From contig DKYJ01000031.1 in assembly GCA_002493305.1 (NCBI GenBank), positions 1 through 46,143 on the forward strand: 46,143 nt of DNA, given 5' to 3'. Made by a program: the position numbers and the translations under genes. This stretch comes from Clostridiales bacterium UBA7103 (GTDB taxonomy: Bacteria; Bacillota; Clostridia; Oscillospirales; Oscillospiraceae). The notes beneath the pieces are model-generated. The model was given only the letters and a program-made list of their open reading frames with translations. It made no database searches and was not told where the DNA came from. Positions 40,575 through 46,143 of the stretch are shown one piece after another. Position 1 is the stretch's first letter. Each line of letters opens with the position of its first letter.

Positions 40575-41111
40575 ATGAATAAATATACCGGTACACAGAC
40601 TGAAAAAAATCTTCAGGCCGCCTTTGAGGGCGAGTCCGGTGCCAGAAATAAGTACACCTATTTTGCCTCCAAAGCCAAGAAGGATGGCTTTGAGCAGATA
40701 GCCGCCATCTTCCTCAAGACCGCCGACAATGAGAAGGAGCATGCTAAGCTCTGGCTCAAGGAGCTTAACGGCATCGGCGACACCGCCGAGAACCTTGCCG
40801 CTGCCGCCGCCGGTGAGAACTACGAGTGGACGGACATGTACGAGGGCTTTGCCAAGACTGCTGAGGCCGAGGGCTTCCATGATTTGGCCGTGAAGTTTCG
40901 CGCCGTGGGCGCTATCGAGAAGCAGCATGAGGAGCGCTACCGCGCGCTGCTGAAGAATGTGGAGACAGCCGCCGTCTTTGAAAAGAGCGAGGTAAAGGTC
41001 TGGGAGTGCCGCAACTGCGGGCACATCGTGGTTGGCACGAAGGCCCCTGAGGTATGCCCCGTCTGTGCTCATCCCCAGAGCTACTTTGAGATCCACGAGG
41101 AAAATTATTGA
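40575..41111 (+). CDS. rbr: Rubrerythrin
   Basis: A 178-residue rubrerythrin. The N-terminal diiron four-helix bundle carries the ligands Glu20 (FEGESGARNKY), ExxH (NEKEHAKLW), and the Glu, ExxH (EAEGFHDLA and IEKQHEERY) pair. The C-terminal rubredoxin domain has CRNCGH and CPVCAHPQ cysteines for one iron. It reduces hydrogen peroxide in anaerobes, taking electrons from rubredoxin-type partners. A strong extended -10 promoter precedes it and a terminator follows. Confidence 0.95.
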   Translation: MNKYTGTQTEKNLQAAFEGESGARNKYTYFASKAKKDGFEQIAAIFLKTADNEKEHAKLWLKELNGIGDTAENLAAAAAGENYEWTDMYEGFAKTAEAEGFHDLAVKFRAVGAIEKQHEERYRALLKNVETAAVFEKSEVKVWECRNCGHIVVGTKAPEVCPVCAHPQSYFEIHEENY

Positions 41112-41118
41112 TAAACAC

Positions 41119-41148
41119 AAAAAAGCCCGGAATCCCGGGCTTTTTTGC
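41119..41148. terminator. Bidirectional terminator between rubrerythrin and rplT
   Basis: AAAAAAGCCCGG (41119-41130), loop AATC, CCGGGC TTTTTT (41135-41146). It serves the plus-strand rubrerythrin and, on the minus strand, also ends the infC-rpmI-rplT transcript. Confidence 0.9.
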
Positions 41149-41161
41149 TTTCTGCTTACGC

Positions 41162-41196
41162 GAAAGCCCCCTGATCGTTCCAATCAGGGGGCTTTC
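41162..41196 (-). terminator. Second hairpin after rplT
   Basis: GAAAGCCCCCTGAT (41162-41175), loop of 7, ATCAGGGGGCTTTC (41183-41196). The T-run on the minus strand is short, so it may work with the next hairpin at 41119-41146. Confidence 0.6.
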
Positions 41197-41205
41197 CTAT
41201 TTTTA

Positions 41206-41562
41206 TCACTTGAGGGCGTTCTTCGCCATGTCGCACAGGGCGGTGAAAGCGGCGGGATCATGAATAGCAGTCTCAGAGAGCATCTTGCGGTTCATATCAA
41301 CGCCCGCGAGCTTCAGGCCGTGCATGAAGGTGGAATAGTTCATACCGTTCATCTTGCAGCCCGCGCTGATACGGGTGATCCAGAGCTGACGGAAATCTCT
41401 CTTCTTCTGCTTTCTGCCGATATAGGCATAGCGGCCGGACTTCATCAGCTGCTCGTTAGCCATCTTATAGTGACGGGACTTGTTGCCCCAGTAACCCTTT
41501 GCAAGACCGAGGACCTTATTCCTGTGCTTGCGGGTCATCATTGCGCCTTTAACTCTTGCCAT
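41206..41562 (-). CDS. rplT: 50S ribosomal protein L20
   Basis: A 118-residue L20: MARVKGAMMTRKHRNKVLGLAKGYWG, KMANEQLMKSGRYAYIGRKQKKRDFRQLWI and the C-terminal helical part with GLKLAGVDMNRKMLSETA. L20 binds 23S rRNA early in assembly and, in Firmicutes, represses its own operon by binding the infC leader. The ATG follows GGAGG (about 12 bases upstream). It ends the infC-rpmI-rplT operon. Confidence 0.98.
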   Translation of the reverse strand: MARVKGAMMTRKHRNKVLGLAKGYWGNKSRHYKMANEQLMKSGRYAYIGRKQKKRDFRQLWITRISAGCKMNGMNYSTFMHGLKLAGVDMNRKMLSETAIHDPAAFTALCDMAKNALK

Positions 41563-41591
41563 TTGTTTATCCTCCTATATAGCGTCTGCCC

Positions 41592-41789
41592 TTATTTATA
41601 AGGGATCATTTTTTTGATGGTCGCCGTGTTGGTAACATCTGCGTAAGTCTCAGAACGCAGGCGGCGGCAGCGCTTTGTGTCTTTCTTGGTGAGGATATGG
41701 CTCTTGAACGCGTGTGCGCGTTTTACCTTGCCGGACTTGGTGAGATTGAATCTCTTCTTGGCACCGCTGTGGGTTTTCAGTTTGGGCAT
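41592..41789 (-). CDS. rpmI: 50S ribosomal protein L35
   Basis: A 65-residue L35: MPKLKTHSGAKKRFNLTKSGKVKRAHAFKSH and RCRRLRSETYADV match the family. Normal length. The ATG follows GGAG. It lies between infC and rplT in the standard order. Confidence 0.98.
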   Translation of the reverse strand: MPKLKTHSGAKKRFNLTKSGKVKRAHAFKSHILTKKDTKRCRRLRSETYADVTNTATIKKMIPYK

Positions 41790-41839
41790 GATAATTTCTC
41801 CTTCCGTAACTGATCAAACAGGATAAACCTGCTGAATAC

Positions 41840-42409
41840 TTATTCTGCCGCGGGCTCCTTGGGAGCCTTGGGCTTTGCCGGTTTTTTCGGCGGGGTCTGG
41901 GGCTTGGGGGAGAGGAATATGGACATATTCCGCCCCTCGAGCTTGGGGGCCTTGTCTAAATTTGCAAGCTCCGCGCACTTTTCCGCAAAGCTCTTCAAAA
42001 GCTCCGCGCCGATCTCGGTATGAGCCATCTCCCTGCCGCGAAAGCGCACGGAGACCTTGAGCCTGTTGCCTTCGCCGAGGAACTTCTGACCGTTTTTGAG
42101 CTTGGTGTTGAAGTCATTCTCGCCGATGCCGGGAGACATACGGATCTCCTTGATCTCGATGACCCGTTGATTTTTCTTGGCTTCCTTTTCCTTCTTCGTC
42201 TGCTCGAAACGGAACTTGCCATAATCCATTATCTTGCAGACCGGAGGATTGGAGCCCGGGGCGATCTTGACCAAATCCATCTCCTTCTCCGCGGCGATAC
42301 GGAGCGCCTCCTCGGCAGACATGATGCCTAGCTGCTCTCCCCCGTCGCCGATCAGGCGTATCTCTTTATCTTTGATCTCATCGTTGATTTGATGAACAGC
42401 GTTTGCTAT
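41840..42409 (-). CDS. infC: Translation initiation factor IF-3, probable ATA start
   Basis: A protein of about 189 residues: INDEIKDKEIRLIGDGGEQLGIMSAEEAL (N-domain), PPVCKIMDYGKFRFE (linker), IRMSPGIGENDFNTKLKNG and RFRGREMAHTEIGAELL (C-domain), and an acidic Lys/Pro-rich tail (KKPAKPKAPKEPAAE). IF-3 binds 30S, selects the initiator tRNA and checks start codons. There is no ATG, GTG or TTG at the family start. GGAGGTG lies 6 bases before an ATA at 42407-42409, which continues IANAVHQINDE in frame. A rare start codon (AUU in E. coli infC) is a known device for IF-3 autoregulation. The next in-frame ATG upstream (42467-42469) lies in the leader hairpin region and has no site. Confidence 0.9.
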   Translation of the reverse strand: MANAVHQINDEIKDKEIRLIGDGGEQLGIMSAEEALRIAAEKEMDLVKIAPGSNPPVCKIMDYGKFRFEQTKKEKEAKKNQRVIEIKEIRMSPGIGENDFNTKLKNGQKFLGEGNRLKVSVRFRGREMAHTEIGAELLKSFAEKCAELANLDKAPKLEGRNMSIFLSPKPQTPPKKPAKPKAPKEPAAE

Positions 42410-42434
42410 TTGAAACACCTCCGGAAAATAAAAA

Positions 42435-42457
42435 GCGCGGACGCACAGCATCCGCGC
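42435..42457 (-). terminator. Terminator-like leader hairpin just before infC (attenuator candidate)
   Basis: On the minus strand GCGCGGATGC (42457-42448), loop TGT, GCGTCCGCGC (42444-42435), then TTTTTATTTT. A 10-bp stem with one G-T pair ends about 25 bases before the infC start. Placed after the promoter and before the gene, it fits the Firmicutes L20-leader attenuator. Confidence 0.7.
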
Positions 42458-42567
42458 ATAAAAACACACTAATGCCCCTCTAAAGGGCGCTGTTTTTATT
42501 TACCGCAGCTGGCCTTTGCCGCCGGGTGAGGTCGGGGATGCCGCACCTACTTTGTTTTAGCTTTGTT

Positions 42568-42596
42568 AGTATACCCGTATTCATCGCGCTTGTCAA
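42568..42596 (-). promoter_or_regulatory. Strong promoter for infC-rpmI-rplT
   Basis: Minus strand: -35 TTGACA (42596-42591), 17-bp spacer, -10 TATACT (42573-42568). The start would be near 42561, giving a leader of about 150 bases that ends with the terminator-like hairpin at 42457-42435. A long structured leader is expected for L20-controlled operons. Confidence 0.78.
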
Positions 42597-42685
42597 GCCC
42601 TTTATTGCAAATATATGCCGCTTTTATGAGTAAAATTCCCTCCCGTGGAAAAGCTAAAGAAAAAAGCAGACTGGAGAATAGAGAT

Positions 42686-43051
42686 ATGGAATATCTGCTG
42701 ATTTATGTTCTGGGAGGGCTTCTCTACGGGGCTATTGAGCTTATGTGGCGCGGCTGGACGCACTGGACGATGCTGCTCTGCGGCGGGCTTTGCTTTCTGC
42801 TTATGTATCTCATAAGCGCGCTGAGCCTGCCGCTTATTAAAAAGTGCATGCTCTGTGCTGCGGCGATAACCACGGTGGAATTTTTCACCGGCTGCCTTGT
42901 GAATCTGCGCCTGGGCTGGGGCGTGTGGGACTATTCAGCCATGCCGTACAATATCTTAGGTCAGGTCTGCCCACAGTTTCTGTTTCTGTGGCTGGGGCTT
43001 AGCCTGCCGGGGCTGGGTCTGTGCAAGCTCCTGCGGAGCTTGCTTCAATAA
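42686..43051 (+). CDS. PF06541-type membrane protein (putative ABC transporter permease-like)
   Basis: A 121-residue protein with three or four hydrophobic segments: MEYLLIYVLGGLLYGAIELMWRGWTHW, then LCGGLCFLLMYLISAL, and ITTVEFFTGCLVNLRLGWGVWDYSAMPYNILGQVCP. The WDYS.PYN segment with GQ.CP is the mark of PF06541, a small membrane family sometimes labelled ABC-transporter type IV. The ATG at 42686 follows GGAG by about 9 bases. Its stop overlaps the convergent deoC stop. Function unknown; no ATPase gene is nearby. Confidence 0.85.
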   Translation: MEYLLIYVLGGLLYGAIELMWRGWTHWTMLLCGGLCFLLMYLISALSLPLIKKCMLCAAAITTVEFFTGCLVNLRLGWGVWDYSAMPYNILGQVCPQFLFLWLGLSLPGLGLCKLLRSLLQ

Positions 43052-43728
43052 TTTTCGTTGGGTGCGCCAGTCTGGTTTTCCTGCTCCATGGCAAGCTTAA
43101 CGATGCGGCTGGTGCCCAGCCTGTCGGCGCCGAGGTTTATGAAATCCTCCGCGTCCGCGAGGGAGGCGATGCCGCCCGCCGCCTTGACCTTCACAGACTC
43201 AGGACAGTTATCGCGCATGAGCTTCACATCCTCCCGGGTGGCCCCGGCCTTGGAAAAGCCGGTGGAGGTCTTGATATAATCGGCCCCGCAGTCGGAAACT
43301 ATGCGGCACATGTTTATCTTTTCAAGCTCCGTGAGCAGGCAGGTCTCAATAATGACCTTCAGGATATGCCCCTGAGTTGCGCGGCGCACGGCGCTTATAT
43401 CCTCAGCCACCTTGTCCCATTGTTTATCCTTGACCATGGAGAGGTTTATGACCATGTCGATCTCGTCCGCCCCGTTCTTTATGGCGTCCGCCGCCTCAAA
43501 AGCTTTAGCGGCGGTAGTCATATAGCCGTTGGGAAAACCGATGACCGTGCATATTTTCAGTCTGTCACCAACATAGTGTTTGGCTCCGGCCACATGGCAG
43601 GGCGGAATGCAGACGCTCGCGCAGTTATAGCGCATGGCCTGGTCGCAGAGCGCGCGTATCTCCCCTGCGGTACAGTCCACGCGGAGAAGAGTATGGTCGC
43701 ATTTTTCTAATATTTCTTTTATATCCAT
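43045..43728 (-). CDS. deoC: Deoxyribose-phosphate aldolase
   Basis: A 227-residue class I aldolase: LEKCDHTLLRVDCT at the start, NCASVCIPPCHV, TVIGFPNGYMTTAAKAFEA, GADEIDMVINL, ILKVIIETCLL, and the Schiff-base strand GADYIKTSTGFSKAGAT (catalytic Lys), then VKVKAAGGI and a terminal NLGADRLGTSRIV. It splits deoxyribose 5-phosphate to glyceraldehyde 3-phosphate and acetaldehyde in nucleoside salvage. The ATG at 43726-43728 follows AAAGGAG; the longer upstream frame lacks family homology. It has a good promoter and no nucleoside-catabolic neighbours. Confidence 0.96.
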   Translation of the reverse strand: MDIKEILEKCDHTLLRVDCTAGEIRALCDQAMRYNCASVCIPPCHVAGAKHYVGDRLKICTVIGFPNGYMTTAAKAFEAADAIKNGADEIDMVINLSMVKDKQWDKVAEDISAVRRATQGHILKVIIETCLLTELEKINMCRIVSDCGADYIKTSTGFSKAGATREDVKLMRDNCPESVKVKAAGGIASLADAEDFINLGADRLGTSRIVKLAMEQENQTGAPNENY

Positions 43729-43761
43729 GCTGTTTGCTCCTTTTGTTAAATTGTCGCTGTT

Positions 43762-43790
43762 ATTATACAGGCTTTTCCGGGCATATTCAA
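43762..43790 (-). promoter_or_regulatory. Promoter for deoC
   Basis: Minus strand: -35 TTGAAT (43790-43785), 17-bp spacer, consensus -10 TATAAT (43767-43762). The start would be about 43755, 27 bases before the ATG. Confidence 0.7.
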
Positions 43791-43889
43791 GTGTGGAAGG
43801 CGAATAGATTTTAACATCTGAATAAAAAACGAAATCGACACCAGGGTTAGCAAAAGCAGATGCCGACCCGGACAAGAAAGGGACACACG

Positions 43890-44495
43890 ATGGACATGAT
43901 ACCCGAAAACAACTATGTCAGGCTGTGCGGAACGCTGGCAGGCAGCCCCGCCTACTCTCACACCAGCCGCGGGCAGGATTTTTACACCTTCCCTTTAGAG
44001 GTGGAGCGCCTCTCCGGAAACTGCGACACCATAAACATCGTTCTGCGGCGCTCTCAGCTTGAGGTGCTGGAAGAGCAGGGCGCGGAAAAGCTCATGGTGG
44101 CCGGGCAGCTGCGCAGTTTCAACAACCGCCGGGGGCAGGGAGCGAAACTGATAATAACGGCGCTGGCAAAGGAGCTGAGCTTCTGCGACGGGGAGGACGA
44201 AAACACTGTCCTGCTGAGGGGGACTCTCTGCAAGGCTCCAAACCAGCGCATAACCCCCATGGGCCGGGATATCTGCGACCTTATGCTGGCGGTGAACCGG
44301 CGCTTCGGACGCTCGGACTACCTGCCGGTCATCTGCTGGGGTGCCAAGGCCAGGCAGGCCGCCCTTTGGGGCGTGGGGCAGACACTGCGCCTGAAGGGGC
44401 GTATACAGAGCCGCGCCTACATAAAGATGACGGAAGAGGGTGCGGTGGAAAAAACTGCCTACGAGGTGTCGGCAGCGGAGATAGAGCCTGAATAG
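43890..44495 (+). CDS. SSB-like protein with two OB folds
   Basis: A 201-residue protein made of two similar single-stranded DNA-binding OB folds. The first (about 6-95) starts NNYVRLCGTLAGSPAYSHTS and has FYTFPLEVERLSG and VAGQLRSFNNRRGQGAKL. The second (about 103-198) starts TVLLRGTLCKAPNQRITPMG and has CDLMLAVNRRFGRSDYLPVICWG and LRLKGRIQSRAYIK, the same strand order. The fold matches SSB/PriB; no acidic C-terminal tip like the canonical SSB (DDIPF) is seen, as it ends SAAEIEPE. The ATG at 43890 follows GAAAGGG. It probably binds ssDNA as an accessory or primosomal protein, not as the main SSB. Confidence 0.85.
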   Translation: MDMIPENNYVRLCGTLAGSPAYSHTSRGQDFYTFPLEVERLSGNCDTINIVLRRSQLEVLEEQGAEKLMVAGQLRSFNNRRGQGAKLIITALAKELSFCDGEDENTVLLRGTLCKAPNQRITPMGRDICDLMLAVNRRFGRSDYLPVICWGAKARQAALWGVGQTLRLKGRIQSRAYIKMTEEGAVEKTAYEVSAAEIEPE

Positions 44496-44588
44496 CCATG
44501 TCGCAAAAAGGGAGGCCGCTTCTACTTTTGTCGAAGCTGTTGACCCCTCTCCGCTTTTGGTTTAAGGTAACCTCGGAGGTGGTTTTAT

Positions 44589-45131
44589 ATGTGGAGGAAA
44601 GGGCTTGCCCTGCTGCTGAGTCTCGCTTTTGTGGTGGGAGCGAACATGGACTTGTGCTGTGCGGTGGCCGTCAACGGGCAGGATCTCGAGGGGCTCTATT
44701 CCCCTTTCGCGGCGGATAAAAGTATGAAAGCGGCAGCCGCGGCGGCTGAAGAGATTCTGGAGGCTCCGGCTGTGCTGCCAAAGCTCAAAAAACGCTACCG
44801 GCTGTCACTTTATCCGGCAGATGGTGATGCCCGGGTCATAAGTGACGCGGCCCTGCGCTCAGTCTCCGGGGTGCGCCTCGCTGACGGAGTATTTGTAAAC
44901 GGGGTGTATATGGGCAGCGTTGAGGACGGCGACGAGTTGTTTTTGCATCTGCGGGAGTTTATCCTTAATCAGATGCCGAACGCTGCCGTGTTCGGCAACA
45001 TCAGCGGCAAGGCCACGATCAAAAAAATGTACTCCCGCTCCAGTCGCATGACCGATTATGACGACATGGTGCTGCTCATCTCCGGCATGGCGCCCGTCAT
45101 CTATGTTGACGAAAGCGGAAAACTGGTGTAA
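44589..45131 (+). CDS. Secreted protein of unknown function
   Basis: A 180-residue protein with an N-terminal signal peptide (MWRKGLALLLSLAFVVGANM and following, cleavage likely near residue 26-32). The mature part has ADGVFVNGVYMGSVEDGDEL and ANSGISGKATIKKMY-like strands resembling the domain that precedes peptidase or G5 modules in wall hydrolases, but here it stands alone and ends VIYVDESGKLV. The exact segment is SGKATIKKMYSR. The ATG follows GGAGGTGG. A weak TTGACC/TAAGGT pair lies about 30-45 bp upstream. It is monocistronic and ends at a strong terminator. Confidence 0.75.
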   Translation: MWRKGLALLLSLAFVVGANMDLCCAVAVNGQDLEGLYSPFAADKSMKAAAAAAEEILEAPAVLPKLKKRYRLSLYPADGDARVISDAALRSVSGVRLADGVFVNGVYMGSVEDGDELFLHLREFILNQMPNAAVFGNISGKATIKKMYSRSSRMTDYDDMVLLISGMAPVIYVDESGKLV

Positions 45132-45140
45132 AGCCGGCAC

Positions 45141-45177
45141 AAAAACGCGTATGCGAAAAATCGCATACGCGTTTTTT
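45141..45177. terminator. Bidirectional terminator between the secreted-protein gene and metG
   Basis: AAAAACGCGTATGCGA (45141-45156), loop AAAA, TCGCATACGCGTTTTT (45161-45176): a perfect 16-bp stem with runs of A and T, between convergent genes. Confidence 0.92.
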
Positions 45178-45200
45178 AATAACTCTATACTGCCTGCAAC

Positions 45201-46143
45201 TTAACACAATTGTGCCCCGGCGGGGACGCTGTCGTCGAGGATCATCAGGTGCAGCTCCTCCTTGCCGTCCACCTCGCGGACGGCGGAGAGCAGCATACCG
45301 TTAGAGTCCTGCCCCATCATCTTGCGGGAGGGGAGATTCAGTATCGCGACAACGGTCTTGCCCACAAGCTGCTCAGGCTCATAGAACTTATGGATTCCAG
45401 AGAGGATCTGACGGGGTGTGCCGCTGCCGTCGTCCAGCATGAACTTCAGCAGCTTTTCGGACTTCTTAACCGCCTCGCAGGAAATGACCTTGCACACGCG
45501 CATGTCGCACTTTGCAAACTCGTCAATGCTCACATCGGGCAGCACGGGCTTGGACTGGGCCTTGGGCTTTTCAAGCTCTTCAAGCTCCTTTAGCATCTTC
45601 TCCGTGTCCACTCTGGGGAAAAGCGTCTCCCCCTTGTGGACAGTGACATCTGCGGGCAGAACGCCATACTCTCCTGCCTTGTCCCAAACGGTGCAGCAGT
45701 CACATGCGCCGATCTGCTCAAAAGCCTTGCGGCAGCTGTCGGGCATGAAGGGCGTGAGCATAATGAGGGCGACGCGCAGCGCCTCCAGCAGGTTATACAT
45801 GACACTTGCAAGACGGGGCTTCTTCGCCTCGTCCTTGGCCAGCACCCAGGGGGCTGTCTCGTCGATGTACTTATTGGCGCGCTGTATGAGCTTGAAAACC
45901 TCCTCCAGAGCCACATGGAGCTGGAAAGCGTCCATCTGCTGGCGGTAACGCTCCTTGGTGCCCTTTATCATGGCGACAAGCTCATCGTCGACACTCTCAG
46001 CCTCGCGCTCTTTTATGAGCGTGCCGCCGAAATACTTCTCCACCATGGCGGTGGTGCGGGAGACGAGGTTTCCGAGGTCGTTGGCAAGGTCGGTATTAAT
46101 GGTGCTTATCAGCAGCTCATTGGAGAAGTTGCCGTCGGAGCCG
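45201..46143 (-). CDS. metG: Methionyl-tRNA synthetase, C-terminal part (runs off the window)
   Basis: The minus-strand frame is open from the window edge to the stop at 45201-45203; the gene begins outside. Visible from the edge are GSDGNFSNELLISTINTDLAN and DLGNLVSRTTAMVEKYF, typical of the synthetase anticodon-binding helical domain. Then come NKYIDETAPWVLAKDEAKK and FMPDSCRKAFEQIGA, followed by a C-terminal tRNA-binding domain (Trbp111-like) from DEFAKCDMRVCKVISCE through RQILSGIHKFYEPEQLVGKTV and LPSRKMMGQDSNGMLLSA. The enzyme charges tRNA(Met). The C-terminal OB domain adds tRNA affinity and dimerisation. Confidence 0.96.
   Translation of the reverse strand, partial: GSDGNFSNELLISTINTDLANDLGNLVSRTTAMVEKYFGGTLIKEREAESVDDELVAMIKGTKERYRQQMDAFQLHVALEEVFKLIQRANKYIDETAPWVLAKDEAKKPRLASVMYNLLEALRVALIMLTPFMPDSCRKAFEQIGACDCCTVWDKAGEYGVLPADVTVHKGETLFPRVDTEKMLKELEELEKPKAQSKPVLPDVSIDEFAKCDMRVCKVISCEAVKKSEKLLKFMLDDGSGTPRQILSGIHKFYEPEQLVGKTVVAILNLPSRKMMGQDSNGMLLSAVREVDGKEELHLMILDDSVPAGAQLC

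Noticed and set aside
40326..40575. RHH protein as an antitoxin of a toxin-antitoxin pair
   Set aside because: No toxin-like frame overlaps or follows; the next gene is rubrerythrin with its own promoter.

Overview
The window looks like a chromosomal segment of a moderately GC-rich Gram-positive anaerobe of the Clostridia, most probably an Oscillospiraceae/Ruminococcaceae-type gut bacterium. This rests on sigma-A-type promoters with AGGAGG ribosome sites, the ylxM-ffh-rpsP-khpA and infC-rpmI-rplT operons, pyruvate phosphate dikinase, rubrerythrin, the MurT/GatD pair, the ymfF/ymfH peptidase pair and Firmicutes-style short intergenic repeats. No rRNA, tRNA, CRISPR array, prophage or full insertion sequence was seen. 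Genus is not resolvable by reading alone.

Layout. 1-7.2 kb (minus strand): start of ppdK, then the coupled operon rimM-trmD(GNAT fusion)-small membrane protein-rsmA, a lipoprotein, a 350-bp zone of consecutive hairpins, then ylxM-ffh-rpsP-khpA. 7.3-18.5 kb (plus): a 2349-residue cyclic beta-1,2-glucan synthase-like protein, then ymfF-ymfH-lgt-small coiled-coil protein. 18.5-24.5 kb: two MarR-controlled export modules, marR-MATE (plus) and marR-ABC-ABC (minus, heterodimeric exporter). 24.7-26.5 kb (plus): a TIM-barrel isomerase-like protein and a stand-alone E2 acyltransferase-like protein. 26.5-26.9 kb: a small inverted-repeat element followed by a candidate type I toxin-antitoxin locus. 26.9-33.9 kb (minus): PHP phosphoesterase, gatD, murT, a repeat-rich gap, then GNAT, DUF2156, uracil-DNA glycosylase and cca. 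34-38.7 kb: murC (plus), an O-antigen-ligase-like membrane protein (minus), a beta-helix lipoprotein (plus). 38.8-46.1 kb: glycerol-1-phosphate dehydrogenase (minus), a ribbon-helix-helix protein and rubrerythrin (plus), rplT-rpmI-infC with a leader (minus), a PF06541 membrane protein (plus), deoC (minus), a two-OB SSB-like protein, a secreted protein (plus) and the C-terminal part of metG (minus).

How the genes fit together. Much of the window is translation (RimM, TrmD, RsmA, S16, Ffh, L20, L35, IF-3, CCA enzyme, MetG) and envelope construction (MurC, MurT/GatD, Lgt and its lipoprotein clients, glucan synthase, O-antigen-ligase-like protein). Accessory content is small.

Most notable. The 26.65-26.90 kb locus has a strong promoter, a 27-codon reading frame for a hydrophobic-then-basic peptide, a Shine-Dalgarno site inside a GAAA-capped hairpin, 5'-to-3' mRNA end pairing, and a convergent extended -10 promoter with an intrinsic terminator that would give a roughly 100-nt antisense RNA. 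Also notable are a 17-bp hairpin that buries the ffh ribosome site, a run of seven hairpins at 4.49-4.74 kb, a probable ATA start codon for infC behind a terminator-like leader, a TrmD-acetyltransferase fusion, and an E2-like protein lacking the catalytic histidine.
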